A DNA stretch of 64,000 nucleotides. Source: Pedosphaera parvula Ellin514. GTDB lineage: Bacteria; Verrucomicrobiota; Verrucomicrobiia; Limisphaerales; Pedosphaeraceae. Made by a program: the position numbers and the translations under genes. Below are positions 8,551 to 18,170 of the stretch, piece by piece; positions within the stretch are counted from its first letter, which is position 1, and each line of letters begins with the position of its first letter. The notes beneath the pieces are model-generated. The model worked only from the letters and a program-made list of their open reading frames with translations. It was not told the DNA's origin and ran no database searches. The DNA lies in NCBI RefSeq assembly GCF_000172555.1, contig NZ_ABOX02000042.1:1-64000 (forward strand), in the 5' to 3' direction.

Positions 8551-11500
8551 ATGAAGGCCATCTTGCTAATTTCCCTCGTCATCTGGTGCAGCCTTGTTCC
8601 ATCGTTTGGTCAGACCGCCAATTACCAGCAACTAAAAGCTGAAGCAGAAAAGTTTTTTTCCGAAGGTTCCTACGCCAAAGCGCATGATGTGTACGAGCGG
8701 GCCGGGAAGCTGCCCTTGTCAACCAATGACACCCGCTGGGTTAAGTTCCGCCTTGCCGACACTCTCTGGCGTTCCCAAGCCGCCACCCAAACCTCGGATA
8801 ATACAAAATTTGAAACTGCCCGCCATGATCTCGAAGTCCTGGTGCGCGATCGTCAACGGGAGGATGAGCACGATCGCGTCTGGGCGGAAGTGGAAGAGTC
8901 TTTGGGAGACTTCTTCTGGACTCGTCGGAATAATAATGATTGGGGCGGAGGATGGCCCCACTATCAACACGCTCTCGATTGGTGGGCTGGTCAAAGTGAT
9001 CTCGCTGTTGCCCGCGAACGGTATCTAAAAATCGTCTGGACCATGGCCAAACCTGCCAATCTGCAAATCCCGTATTATTACTATGGTTATTGGGGAAATA
9101 ACATTCCCGTGGACGTCCTCGATAATGCTCTCACGATTGCTAAAACAGAGGAGGACAAGGCCCACGCCCATTACCTGTTGGCGATGACTCTGCGCAATCA
9201 AAGCGGCGACTGGGATCAACGTCAACGCGTGGTGGAAGAATTCGAAGGTGCCATCAAGCTGGGCAAAAAAACCGATTGGTACGATGACGCTCTTTATAAC
9301 TACGGAGTTTGGATGACAAGCTACGGCCGCATTATCCTGCTCAAAGACGGGAACTGGAGCCAGGAACCGGACTATCATAAAGCCCTCGCTTTGTTCCAGA
9401 AGATCACCAGCGAATTTAAGCAAGGTGAAACCCGCTACTGGGAGCAAGCTCAACAGCAAATCAAAGGCATCATCGATCCACAGCTAAGCGTTGGCGTAGG
9501 AAATATCTTCCTGCCCGATTCTGAAATTCAGTATTCCCTGAATTGGCGAAATATCAAACACCTTGATCTGGCTTTATACCCGGTGAGTCTTCCTGACGAC
9601 GTAAAATTCGAGGCGCGGGATGATCAACATCCGGACTGGTTGCACGCCATCAATCTGGGTGGCCGCGAAAAGATCAAGTCATGGTCGCGGGAAACCAATG
9701 ACAAAGGCGATTACAAACCAGGCAACGATACGGTGCGACTCGATGGCAAACTTCCACCCGGGGCTTACATCCTCGAGGCAAAAAGTGGTGACGTGAGTGC
9801 CCGAGATCTCATTTTGATTACCGACGCTGCCATCGTGCTTAAATCTTCCGGCAAGCAGGCTTTGGTTTACGTGGCGAATGCTCTCAACAGTGCCCCGCTA
9901 GCCAATGCCAGGGTCAGCTTATGGGAACGCTATTACCGGGACAACCATTGGCATGTGCGTCAAATGTCCAAGGATGCGAATAAAGACGGGATCGCGGTAT
10001 TCGACTTAACCGAGCGGGTTGACAACAACAATGTGGAATTGTTTGCGAGCGCCATTTCCAAAGATCGTCAGGCCTTTAGCGCCGGAAACAATTACTACTA
10101 CGGCTACCAACATCAAGATCAGCCCTGGCGCATTTACGCGTTCACCGATCGTCCCGCCTATCGCCCGGAAGAAACGGTGCAGTGGAAATTCATTGCCCGT
10201 CGCCACAATGGCTCCGTCTATTCAACGCCAGCTAACCAAACGATCGAATTCCAAATTGATGATCCGCGTGGAACCAAGGTCAAGGCGGATAAGGCCAGTT
10301 TGAACGCCTTTGGCAGTGCGTGGGGTTCGCTGGATTTAACCACCAACATGCCGCTGGGCGAATATCGTGTGACTTTCTGGGAGGATGCGGCTCACACTAA
10401 ACAGATTGGCAACGCCACGCTGTTCCGCCTCGAAGAATACAAACTGCCGGAGTTCAAGGTTAGTGTTCAAACGCCTGAAGAGGATGGCAAAAAGAAAACC
10501 TTCATTCCTGGCGAAAAAGTCGAAGTCAACATTCAGGCGGATTATTACTTCGGCGGCCCGGTGTCGGATGCGAGTGTGGAAGTAGTCGTGTACCAGAATC
10601 CATTTTATCACTATTGGTATCGCCCTCACGACTTTCCCTGGTTCTATGAAGACATGTCACCCGGCTATCAGTACTCTCGCTCTTACAGTGGCAACGGCCA
10701 GATCATCAAACGTGAAACCATCAAAACAGATGTTACCGGCAAGGCGAAGTTAACGTTCGATACGCCGCGCGGTTCAGGACAGGATTACGAATACCGCATT
10801 GAAGCCCGCGTCACCGATGCCAGCCGCCGTGAAATCGTTGGCAACGGAACCGTCCGTGTCACCAAACAACGTTACTACGTTTACCCTGAACCGGAGCATA
10901 ATCTCTATCGACCGCAGGATAAGGTAACCGTCGATTTCAAGGCCCTCGACGCCAATGAGCAACCAGTGGAAACCGAGGGTAACGTCAAGGTCACCCGCGA
11001 CTATTGGTATGAAATCTGGCTGAATCCCGAGGGCAAGGAAATCAAGGGGGATGAGTTAAAACGCATTCGCAACCAAAGCATGATTTTCCCGCCTCCACCT
11101 GCGAAGCCGGATGGCCACGATTGGCAACTCAAGTTCCGTGGCTATCAACACGATGAAATTTTAACACGCACACTGAAGACGGATACCAATGGCACGGCAC
11201 AACTCACCTTCACGCCGGAGCGCGAAGGTTATTATCGGATTAGTTGGACAAGCCAGGACTCAAAAACGAATACGCGTCCAGCCGCGCCGATTCAGGCAGA
11301 GACTTATGTCTGGGTGGCGACAGGTTCGACCACTGAGTTGGGCTATCGTCACGGCGGTTTGGAAATCATCGTTGATAAGGACACCTTCCGTGTCGGCCAA
11401 AAGGCGCCGGTCATGCTGAGTGTTCCGACCAATGATCGTTACGTGCTCTTCAGCGTTGAAGGCGAGGACCTGTATAGTTACCAACTCGTTCATGTTACTG

Positions 11501-14500
11501 GCACGGTAAAACTGGTGGAACTGCCCATCGAAGAGAAACATGTGCCGAATGTCTTCCTCAATGCAACGTTGCTCAGCGATCGTCAAATCTTCACTGATAC
11601 AAAGCAAGTTGTCGTTCCACCCACACGCAACTTCCTGAATGTGGAGGTCAAATCAGATCGTGAACAATATCAACCGCGCGAACAAGGCACATTCACCATC
11701 ACAACGCGCGATTACAATAACAAGCCCGTGCCGGCTGAAGTCTCCTTCGGCCTGGTGGATGAATCGGTTTACTACATCCAGTCCGATTATGCTGGCGATC
11801 CACGCCAATTCTATTACGGCCAAAAGCGCCAGCAGGAGATCCAGTCCCAAAGCACCTTCAACCAAAAGAGCTACGCCAGACTGGTGCCGGGAAATGAAAA
11901 TCAGTTGATGGATGAAAGAGATCGTGAGGAATCCAAATACCAACGCAATAGAAAGGATGCTGATTTTGAAAGCCTTGATAGGAACAAAGACACGTATTAT
12001 AACGGCATGGCTACTGCCCAATTCGCTTTCGACTCGCTGGCAAAAAGCGAAGGCCGCGCCTCATTAGCGGGTGGAATGGCGGGAAACGAACCGGCAGCGG
12101 CCGCGCCAATGTTGGGACGACGGATGGCAAAGGAAAACAAATTGTCGGTGGCAGAAAAGCAGAAAGCTCCAGGACAAGCACCCGAGCAGGAGCCCGCAGT
12201 GCAGGTACGCTCGGATTTCCGTTCCACCATTCTCTGGAAGCCGGATGTGACTACGGGTGAGGATGGAAAGGCGACCATCAAAGTCACCTACCCCGATTCG
12301 TTGACTGGTTGGCGAGCCACGGCTCGGGCGGTGACTGACGCCAACCAATTTGGAATGGCCACCAATACGACCCGCACCAAACAGCCATTGATTGTCCGCC
12401 TGCAGGCACCACGCTTTTTCCTGGTTGGCGATGAAGTGACAATCTCTGCGATCATTAACAATAATACGGATAAAGCCATGGAGATCAGGGAGCCCGGACT
12501 TGATATACAAGGCCTGGAGCTGAAGGTGGGCCCTAACGGTAGAGACCCGCATCCTAACCGCGAAGTTCCATTCGAAGTAAAGGTGCCTGCTCAAGGGGAG
12601 GCCCGGGTAGACTGGGTGGTTACCGTAACAAAGCCAGGAATGGCTAAGTTGAAAGCATTTGCCCGAGAAGGCAAATACGCCGATGCCATGGAAAAATCCT
12701 ATCCCATTTACGAGCACGGCATCGAGAAGTTCATTTCCAAGTCCGGCAAGGTACGGGGTGATGATGTCACTGTGAAACTCAATATCCCCAAGGAGAGAAA
12801 GCCTGAATCTACTTCATTGATCGTGCAAGTCACCCCCAGCATGGCAGTAACCATGCTCGATGCCTTGCCCTATCTGATCGATTATCCGTATGGCTGCACG
12901 GAACAAACCATGAGCCGCTTCCTCCCTGCGGCCATCACAGCCAAGACACTTAAAGATCTCGGGCTGAATCCCGAAGATGTGATGAGCCGCGTCTTTGGCG
13001 GCATCGAACAGACCAACGCTGCCGCGACACATCCGAATGGCAAACAGGATTTGCAAAAGCTGGATGAGATGGTGAAACAAGGACTGGATCGACTTTACGA
13101 TTTTCAGCATGCCGATGGAGGTTGGGGATGGTGGAAGCAGGGCGAGAGCGATCATTGGATGACGGCTTACGTGGTCTGGGGACTCGCTCTCGCCCGGGAT
13201 GCGAAGATTGAGATCAAGAAAGATGTTTTAGATCGCGGCGCGGACTATCTCAGCAAGCGCCTTGTTGAAGAGGAGGAGAATCCAGACATGCAGGCATGGA
13301 TGCTGCACGCCTTGAGCGTGTATTACTCGCCGTTCAATGATCAACTGATGAGCCCGTTCATCGCAAAGGCTTCCGACAATCTCTGGAATAAGCGCGATCA
13401 ACTCAATGCTTACACCCGCGCGCTCTTTGCTCTCAGTGCTCACAATCTCCACCAACAAGACAGGGCAAAAACACTCATCGCCAATCTGGAGAACGGGGTG
13501 AAGCGTGATGACAAGCCTGACACTTCGGTGATCATGCAGGGTGCGCAACAATCAAATGCCGCTGTCATCGGCACCGCGCATTGGGGTGAAGATGGTTTGT
13601 ATTGGCGCTGGTCCGATGGTGGCATTGAAGCGACCGCTTTTGCGCTACGAGCCATGCTGGCGATTGATCCGCAAAACAAACTTATCGAACCCGTCACCAA
13701 CTGGCTCATCAAAAATCGGCGCGGCGCGCAATGGAGTAACACGCGTGATACCGCCATCACCGTCCTGGCGATGAACGATTATCTCCGGGTCAGTGGCGAA
13801 CTCTCGCCCGACCTCGAATATGAACTCGTGGTTAACGGACAATCCATTGCCAAAAAGAAAGTTTCGGGCACGGATGCCTTCAATGCTCCCAGCCAATTCC
13901 CGGTGGATACACAATTGATTCGTGATGGTGAAAACGAAATCAGGATCGTGCGGACCGCTGGAAAAGGGCCTATTTACTTTGCCGCCAATGCCAAATTCTT
14001 CAGTCTCGAGGAACCAATCACTCCGGCAGGCAATGAAATCTTTGTGCGCCGGCAATATTACAAATTGGTTGGTCGCCCCACCCTGCTGAAAGGTTATGTG
14101 TATGACCGCCAGCCGTTAAACGATGGTGAATCGGTAAAGAGCGGTGAACGCGTGGAAACAGTTCTGACCATCGAAGCCAAGAACAATTATGAGTACCTAC
14201 TGTTTGAGGATCTCAAACCAGCTGGTTTGGAAGCAGTGGAAGTGCGTAGCGGTGAGTCGCTTTACGCCAACGAACTGAAATCCGGATCGGTCGAGCGCAA
14301 ATTCGGCACCAACGCACCATCCACAACACCTGCACCAGCTAAACCTCAACCGCCACGCGCCACCAAACGTCGAGTACTTACCTCAGGTGCAAGCGCCATC
14401 CGCCCAGTTTCAGTTCCAACTCCTGCCCCGTCGCAGGATGACGACCACACGGGGCGCACACGCTGGGTTTACCAGGAATTGCGAGACCGCAAGGTGGCAC

Positions 14501-14667
14501 TATTTATCGACAAATTACCGGAAGGTGTTTGGGAAATTAAATACAATCTCCGTGCCGAAGTGCCTGGCCAGTTTCACGCGCTACCTGTCGTGGGTCACGC
14601 GATGTATGTGCCGGAAATCCGTTGCAATGGAGCGGAGATAAAAATCAACGTCGACGAAGCAAAATAA
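8551..14667 (+). CDS. bacterial alpha-2-macroglobulin family protein
   Basis: A 2038-residue secreted protein with a signal peptide (residues 1-20). Residues 20-300 look helical and TPR-like, an extension absent from E. coli YfhM. They are followed by macroglobulin beta-sandwich repeats, including the bait-region neighbourhood around residues 1090-1230, which is low in complexity and rich in Q, K, E and A. The thioester motif GCTEQ is intact at about residue 1449, followed by the alpha-helical toroid (YDFQHADGGWGWWK, SDHWMTAYVVWGLALA). Bacterial A2Ms are thought to trap attacking proteases by covalent linkage. They often sit next to the penicillin-binding protein gene pbpC; none is adjacent here. 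A further proline-rich insert lies near residues 1910-1970. Confidence 0.92.
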   Translation: MKAILLISLVIWCSLVPSFGQTANYQQLKAEAEKFFSEGSYAKAHDVYERAGKLPLSTNDTRWVKFRLADTLWRSQAATQTSDNTKFETARHDLEVLVRDRQREDEHDRVWAEVEESLGDFFWTRRNNNDWGGGWPHYQHALDWWAGQSDLAVARERYLKIVWTMAKPANLQIPYYYYGYWGNNIPVDVLDNALTIAKTEEDKAHAHYLLAMTLRNQSGDWDQRQRVVEEFEGAIKLGKKTDWYDDALYNYGVWMTSYGRIILLKDGNWSQEPDYHKALALFQKITSEFKQGETRYWEQAQQQIKGIIDPQLSVGVGNIFLPDSEIQYSLNWRNIKHLDLALYPVSLPDDVKFEARDDQHPDWLHAINLGGREKIKSWSRETNDKGDYKPGNDTVRLDGKLPPGAYILEAKSGDVSARDLILITDAAIVLKSSGKQALVYVANALNSAPLANARVSLWERYYRDNHWHVRQMSKDANKDGIAVFDLTERVDNNNVELFASAISKDRQAFSAGNNYYYGYQHQDQPWRIYAFTDRPAYRPEETVQWKFIARRHNGSVYSTPANQTIEFQIDDPRGTKVKADKASLNAFGSAWGSLDLTTNMPLGEYRVTFWEDAAHTKQIGNATLFRLEEYKLPEFKVSVQTPEEDGKKKTFIPGEKVEVNIQADYYFGGPVSDASVEVVVYQNPFYHYWYRPHDFPWFYEDMSPGYQYSRSYSGNGQIIKRETIKTDVTGKAKLTFDTPRGSGQDYEYRIEARVTDASRREIVGNGTVRVTKQRYYVYPEPEHNLYRPQDKVTVDFKALDANEQPVETEGNVKVTRDYWYEIWLNPEGKEIKGDELKRIRNQSMIFPPPPAKPDGHDWQLKFRGYQHDEILTRTLKTDTNGTAQLTFTPEREGYYRISWTSQDSKTNTRPAAPIQAETYVWVATGSTTELGYRHGGLEIIVDKDTFRVGQKAPVMLSVPTNDRYVLFSVEGEDLYSYQLVHVTGTVKLVELPIEEKHVPNVFLNATLLSDRQIFTDTKQVVVPPTRNFLNVEVKSDREQYQPREQGTFTITTRDYNNKPVPAEVSFGLVDESVYYIQSDYAGDPRQFYYGQKRQQEIQSQSTFNQKSYARLVPGNENQLMDERDREESKYQRNRKDADFESLDRNKDTYYNGMATAQFAFDSLAKSEGRASLAGGMAGNEPAAAAPMLGRRMAKENKLSVAEKQKAPGQAPEQEPAVQVRSDFRSTILWKPDVTTGEDGKATIKVTYPDSLTGWRATARAVTDANQFGMATNTTRTKQPLIVRLQAPRFFLVGDEVTISAIINNNTDKAMEIREPGLDIQGLELKVGPNGRDPHPNREVPFEVKVPAQGEARVDWVVTVTKPGMAKLKAFAREGKYADAMEKSYPIYEHGIEKFISKSGKVRGDDVTVKLNIPKERKPESTSLIVQVTPSMAVTMLDALPYLIDYPYGCTEQTMSRFLPAAITAKTLKDLGLNPEDVMSRVFGGIEQTNAAATHPNGKQDLQKLDEMVKQGLDRLYDFQHADGGWGWWKQGESDHWMTAYVVWGLALARDAKIEIKKDVLDRGADYLSKRLVEEEENPDMQAWMLHALSVYYSPFNDQLMSPFIAKASDNLWNKRDQLNAYTRALFALSAHNLHQQDRAKTLIANLENGVKRDDKPDTSVIMQGAQQSNAAVIGTAHWGEDGLYWRWSDGGIEATAFALRAMLAIDPQNKLIEPVTNWLIKNRRGAQWSNTRDTAITVLAMNDYLRVSGELSPDLEYELVVNGQSIAKKKVSGTDAFNAPSQFPVDTQLIRDGENEIRIVRTAGKGPIYFAANAKFFSLEEPITPAGNEIFVRRQYYKLVGRPTLLKGYVYDRQPLNDGESVKSGERVETVLTIEAKNNYEYLLFEDLKPAGLEAVEVRSGESLYANELKSGSVERKFGTNAPSTTPAPAKPQPPRATKRRVLTSGASAIRPVSVPTPAPSQDDDHTGRTRWVYQELRDRKVALFIDKLPEGVWEIKYNLRAEVPGQFHALPVVGHAMYVPEIRCNGAEIKINVDEAK

Positions 14668-14683
14668 CTCCTGGAGAAAAAGT

Positions 14684-15067
14684 ATGAAAAGATTGTGGAT
14701 GTCGTTCCTCGCCCTGGCCATCATTGCCTGCGCGATCACCCGTCTCACCGCTGACGAGAAGCAACCGAACGAAGCGAAGTCAAACAAGAGAATTGAAGAA
14801 CTCGCTTCACAGGTTAAGTCGCTGGAATCCAAGCTCAACACCCTGGAGCAGAAATTATCGTGGTTGGAGCAGCGTCCAACCGCACCGATTCTGCCGCCTG
14901 CACAAATCCCGCCCGGGGTGAATGTTAGTTCGAGCGCATCACCCAAGATCTGGGGTCAAGGTGAATGCAATGGATGGAACTACTACATTATCCCGTTAAA
15001 AACAGGAAATAAGGCGCCAAGTCCGACTGTGCAAATCATAAGTTCCCAGCCCTCCGCCATGCCTTAA
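14684..15067 (+). CDS. small secreted coiled-coil protein
   Basis: A 127-residue protein, 16 bases after the alpha-2-macroglobulin gene and preceded by a good ribosome binding site (ggag, 9 bases before the ATG). It has an N-terminal signal segment (MKRLWMSFLALAIIACAIT), a heptad-like coiled coil at about 36-66 (IEELASQVKSLESKLNTLEQ), a proline-rich linker, and a short C-terminal part containing WGQGECNGWNYYIIPL. The tight spacing suggests it is expressed with the alpha-2-macroglobulin, perhaps as an envelope partner; this is inference. It has no recognisable family. Confidence 0.65.
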   Translation: MKRLWMSFLALAIIACAITRLTADEKQPNEAKSNKRIEELASQVKSLESKLNTLEQKLSWLEQRPTAPILPPAQIPPGVNVSSSASPKIWGQGECNGWNYYIIPLKTGNKAPSPTVQIISSQPSAMP

Positions 15068-15193
15068 GCATGGGCTTGAGATTGAAGGAAACAAAATTTC
15101 ATAAAGAATTCGGCAAGGCCGTCGTGCCGTTTTATAGTTTCGCGCGAAGAATTTCCATTTTATAGAACATCTTTTTGGATATGGTGATGTTTA

Positions 15194-15895
15194 ATGAACT
15201 GGATTGAGAATCTGGAGCAGAATGGTTACGCCATCCTGGAGGACATTGTGTCTCCAGAAACAGTGGCAACTCTGGTTCACGCGATTGAGTCCCTCAAGAA
15301 CCCTGCCAAAAGCAAAGGGCTCTATGCGATGAGGAATTTGATGGAAGAGGTTTCCGCAGTTCGCCAACTCGCCGATTCGCCTCCCATTCGGAACCTGGTC
15401 GAACCTATTCTGGGCAAAAGCGCATTTCCTGTTCGTAGTCTACTCTTCGATAAAACGCCCGATGCCAATTGGAAAGTCGCCTGGCACCAGGATTTATCCA
15501 TTGCTGTAAACACCAGGGTGGATTTGGAAGGTTTCGGCCCCTGGTCCACGAAGGCTGGCGTGCTCCACGTGCAACCGCCGACTTCCATACTTGAGCAAAT
15601 GGTGACTGTCCGATTGCACCTCGATGATTGCGGCCTTGAAAACGGACCGTTGCAGGTTCTGCCCGGCTCTCACACTCAAGGCAAGCTGGATGCAAAACAA
15701 ATTACAAATCAGCGAAAGCATACTCCGGCAGTTCCCTGCACGGTCAAAAGCGGTGGAGTTGTTTTAATGCGTCCATTAATCCTGCATGCCTCCTCAACTG
15801 CAACCAAACCCGGCCATCGCCGGGTAATTCATTTGGAATTTGCGTCCGCTCCACTCCCGCACGGCCTGGCATGGGCATTCCAGGAGCATTCGTAA
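15194..15895 (+). CDS. phytanoyl-CoA dioxygenase (PhyH) family protein
   Basis: A 233-residue Fe(II)/2-oxoglutarate-dependent oxygenase. The facial triad is visible as H-x-D in AWHQDLSIAVN (about residues 97-99) and the distal His in LILHASSTAT, with the 2-oxoglutarate-binding Arg in GHRRVIHLEF. PQVLPGSHTQGK-like residues (QVLPGSHTQGK) match the PhyH core. The family hydroxylates diverse small molecules, so the substrate cannot be read from the sequence. It lies upstream of the TonB-like gene with a 40-base gap and may share its transcript, but no functional link is evident. Confidence 0.88.
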   Translation: MNWIENLEQNGYAILEDIVSPETVATLVHAIESLKNPAKSKGLYAMRNLMEEVSAVRQLADSPPIRNLVEPILGKSAFPVRSLLFDKTPDANWKVAWHQDLSIAVNTRVDLEGFGPWSTKAGVLHVQPPTSILEQMVTVRLHLDDCGLENGPLQVLPGSHTQGKLDAKQITNQRKHTPAVPCTVKSGGVVLMRPLILHASSTATKPGHRRVIHLEFASAPLPHGLAWAFQEHS

Positions 15896-15936
15896 ACAGT
15901 TGCCCACAATCTCAACCTACGGCATCCTTGCAGGAT

Positions 15937-16956
15937 ATGGCCACCAGCAGGCTAAATGAAAAATGGATGCGCTCGACCGAAGATCTTTTGGTCTGGGCCT
16001 TCATCATTTCATTGACTGCTCACCTGGTTTTTGTGGGCATATATTACACTGGCCAAAGGCTCGGGTGGTGGGAACACCTCCGTTCCCTGTCCTGGTTAAA
16101 AAAAGCCCAACAAGCACTCTCTGCCGCGCAACCGAACGTCCAACTGCATCCTGCAGAACAACTCCCCCAACAGGAAATCCAGCTTCAGTTCATCGACGTG
16201 GACCCCTCACAGGTCACCCAGGAAAAACCGAAGGATGCGACCTATTATTCCGCCGCGAATGCGTTGGCAGCCAATAAGGACACTGATATCCAGTCCAACA
16301 AGCCGAAAATTGAAGGCCAGCAAAAAGACGTTCCAAAGACCCAAACGTCTGAAGATCGCAAACCCTTTCCCTTGCAACCTGCCGCTCAGAAAGGGCCTGA
16401 ACAAAAAGAGGAAACCCAGGAACCGAAACCGAAGGGCGGCCCCAAAGTGGGTGATCTGGCCATGGCCAAACCTGCCGAAAAGCCGGGCGATGGCAAGGTG
16501 GAAAACTCCAACGGCCAGTCTGATGGAACCACTCACAAACGTCCCCGAACTTTGGCCGACGCTGGCAAGGTGGCGCCACTTCCCGGCATGGCCATGAAAC
16601 AGGAGGGAGGGGTGAAACGGAAAATGGTCGATCCCTCTTTCGATGTCAAAGGGACCCCATTTGGAGAATATGACGCCGCCTTCGTTCGCGCAGTCAGTCT
16701 CCGCTGGTACACGCTCATGGATGAACAAACCGTAACGATGGAGTCGGCAGGCAAGGTTACTTTGGAATTTCGCTTGTATTATGACGGTCGCATCTCTGAA
16801 ATAAAAGTGCTTCGGAACACTGCGGGGACTTTGATGGGATACCTTTGTCAAAGAGCCATCACCGACTCAGCCCCTTATGAGCGCTGGCCCAGTGACATGA
16901 GAAAAGTAATCGGGGCCGATTACCGGGAAATAACGTTTACTTTCAATATTTATTGA
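15937..16956 (+). CDS. TonB-like energy transducer
   Basis: About 339 residues from the ATG at 15937 (MATSRLNEKWMRST); an in-frame ATG at 15871 overlaps the PhyH gene and is less likely. One transmembrane segment (about residues 15-38) is followed by a long periplasmic linker rich in P, K, E and Q (about 90-230), and a C-terminal globular domain of about 90 residues (GEYDAAFVRAVSLRWYTLMD, then GKVTLEFRLYYDGRISEIKV), with the TonB/TolA C-terminal pattern. It is directly followed by ExbB/TolQ- and ExbD/TolR-like genes, which identifies it as the transducer of a proton-motive-force-driven complex. The final residues end in a strand motif (ITFTFNIY). Confidence 0.85.
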   Translation: MATSRLNEKWMRSTEDLLVWAFIISLTAHLVFVGIYYTGQRLGWWEHLRSLSWLKKAQQALSAAQPNVQLHPAEQLPQQEIQLQFIDVDPSQVTQEKPKDATYYSAANALAANKDTDIQSNKPKIEGQQKDVPKTQTSEDRKPFPLQPAAQKGPEQKEETQEPKPKGGPKVGDLAMAKPAEKPGDGKVENSNGQSDGTTHKRPRTLADAGKVAPLPGMAMKQEGGVKRKMVDPSFDVKGTPFGEYDAAFVRAVSLRWYTLMDEQTVTMESAGKVTLEFRLYYDGRISEIKVLRNTAGTLMGYLCQRAITDSAPYERWPSDMRKVIGADYREITFTFNIY

Positions 16957-16976
16957 TTACCACTTAGGTGAATAAA

Positions 16977-16994
16977 GGACTGTCAAAACAGTCC
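16977..16994. other. short hairpin between the TonB-like and ExbB-like genes
   Basis: A 7-bp perfect stem (ggactgt / acagtcc) with a caaa loop sits in the 52-base gap, just before the ExbB-like start at 17009. With no T-run it is not a terminator. It could tune the relative expression of the transducer and the proton channel or protect mRNA ends; this is inference. Confidence 0.4.
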
Positions 16995-17008
16995 AGAATA
17001 TACGCAAC

Positions 17009-17644
17009 ATGGCAATATTTTTTGGCATAGTAATGGCGCTGACCTCAATCGTTGGCCTGGCTTTCATCATTGAACGGGGATTGGCTCTGCGCTGGAGCAA
17101 GAACATTCCGGGCGCTGTCGAAGATGCTGCTGATGCCTGTCGCACGCCAGCCGACCGGCCAGTACTGCGCCGCATCTGTGAGCAAAACGAAAAATCATCC
17201 CCGCTCGCCCGTTTGCTTTTGACGGCAGATGAACATATGGAACTGCCCAAGGAGGAAACCGAGAGCGCCCTGCAAACTCGCGCGCGTCAGGAAATCGTGA
17301 AACTGGAACGCGGCCTGGTAGTGTTGGAAATCGTTGTCGGCATCGCCCCGCTCCTTGGTTTGGTTGGAACCATTCACGGCATGATGACACTCTTCGGCGG
17401 TCTCAGCCAGTCCAGCCTGGCGGACAATACAGCGCTGGCACAGGGTATTTCTTTGATTTTGAATTTCACCATGATGGGATTGCTGATTGCGATTCCCTCC
17501 CTGATCGCCTGGAGTTACTACAGTAAAAAAGTGGAAATGCTGGCCGTCGAAATGGAAACGGTTTGTGAAGAATTTATCCGGCGACAATACCGGGCGGCAG
17601 TGCCGGTCTCAACCGTTGAAAAGACTGTAAGCACAAAGAAATAA
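17009..17644 (+). CDS. exbB: MotA/TolQ/ExbB proton channel family protein
   Basis: A 211-residue inner-membrane protein with three hydrophobic segments: residues 1-20, about 105-130 (LVVLEIVVGIAPLLGLVGTI) and 145-170 (ISLILNFTMMGLLIAIPSLI). The GLVGTIHGMM motif and the conserved Thr facing the channel are family hallmarks. With the ExbD-like protein it would form the proton channel that energises the upstream TonB-like protein. The length is slightly short but normal. It is two bases from the next gene, so the operon order transducer-ExbB-ExbD is clear. The TolQ versus ExbB assignment is not certain, because no TolB or Pal gene is nearby. Confidence 0.9.
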   Translation: MAIFFGIVMALTSIVGLAFIIERGLALRWSKNIPGAVEDAADACRTPADRPVLRRICEQNEKSSPLARLLLTADEHMELPKEETESALQTRARQEIVKLERGLVVLEIVVGIAPLLGLVGTIHGMMTLFGGLSQSSLADNTALAQGISLILNFTMMGLLIAIPSLIAWSYYSKKVEMLAVEMETVCEEFIRRQYRAAVPVSTVEKTVSTKK

Positions 17645-17646
17645 CC

Positions 17647-18075
17647 ATGCGGTTTTTCATCCGTAAAAAGCGCCAACCGCCAGCCATCATCATCGTCGCC
17701 CTTATCGACGTGCTGATTGTGGTGCTCATCTTCCTGATGGTCACGACTACCTTCAAGAAGCCTCAGAACGCCTTGAAGCTGGCTCTGCCCGAATCCTCCC
17801 AGGCCCTCAAGAGTGGCGCGAGCGAGAATCCTCCTTTGGTCATCATTATCGAACCCACCGGCAACCTGCGCTTCGGTCCTGACGCCACGCCCATGACTCT
17901 GGACCGGTTAAAAAGTGAGTTGCAAGCTGCGGTCAGCAGAAATTCCCAGACAAAAGTGGCTTTGAATGCCGACAAAGGCGCGCCTTGGGGTCAGGTGGTG
18001 AAAGTCATGGATGCCGTGAAGGAATCAAAGGTTCAATCGCTCAGCGCTTTCACCAGGCAATCAGGGAAACCTTGA
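17647..18075 (+). CDS. exbD: ExbD/TolR biopolymer transport family protein
   Basis: A 142-residue single-pass membrane protein. Residues 15-37 form the transmembrane helix (IIIVALIDVLIVVLIFLMVT) carrying the conserved aspartate that handles protons (LIDVLIVVLIFLM). The periplasmic part has the LxxAVSRNSQTKVALNADK pattern, which resembles the ExbD/TolR peptidoglycan-proximal domain. It completes the ExbB/ExbD pair with the gene 2 bases upstream. No TonB-dependent receptor is in the window, so the transported substrate is not indicated. Confidence 0.9.
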   Translation: MRFFIRKKRQPPAIIIVALIDVLIVVLIFLMVTTTFKKPQNALKLALPESSQALKSGASENPPLVIIIEPTGNLRFGPDATPMTLDRLKSELQAAVSRNSQTKVALNADKGAPWGQVVKVMDAVKESKVQSLSAFTRQSGKP

Positions 18076-18170
18076 GGGTGCAGGTTGGTCTTCGAATTAT
18101 TTTCGAGACTTGTCACGGGGAGCTCAATTGAACAATCTACTTCGAAAATTGATGCTGACCAAAACCTGCA

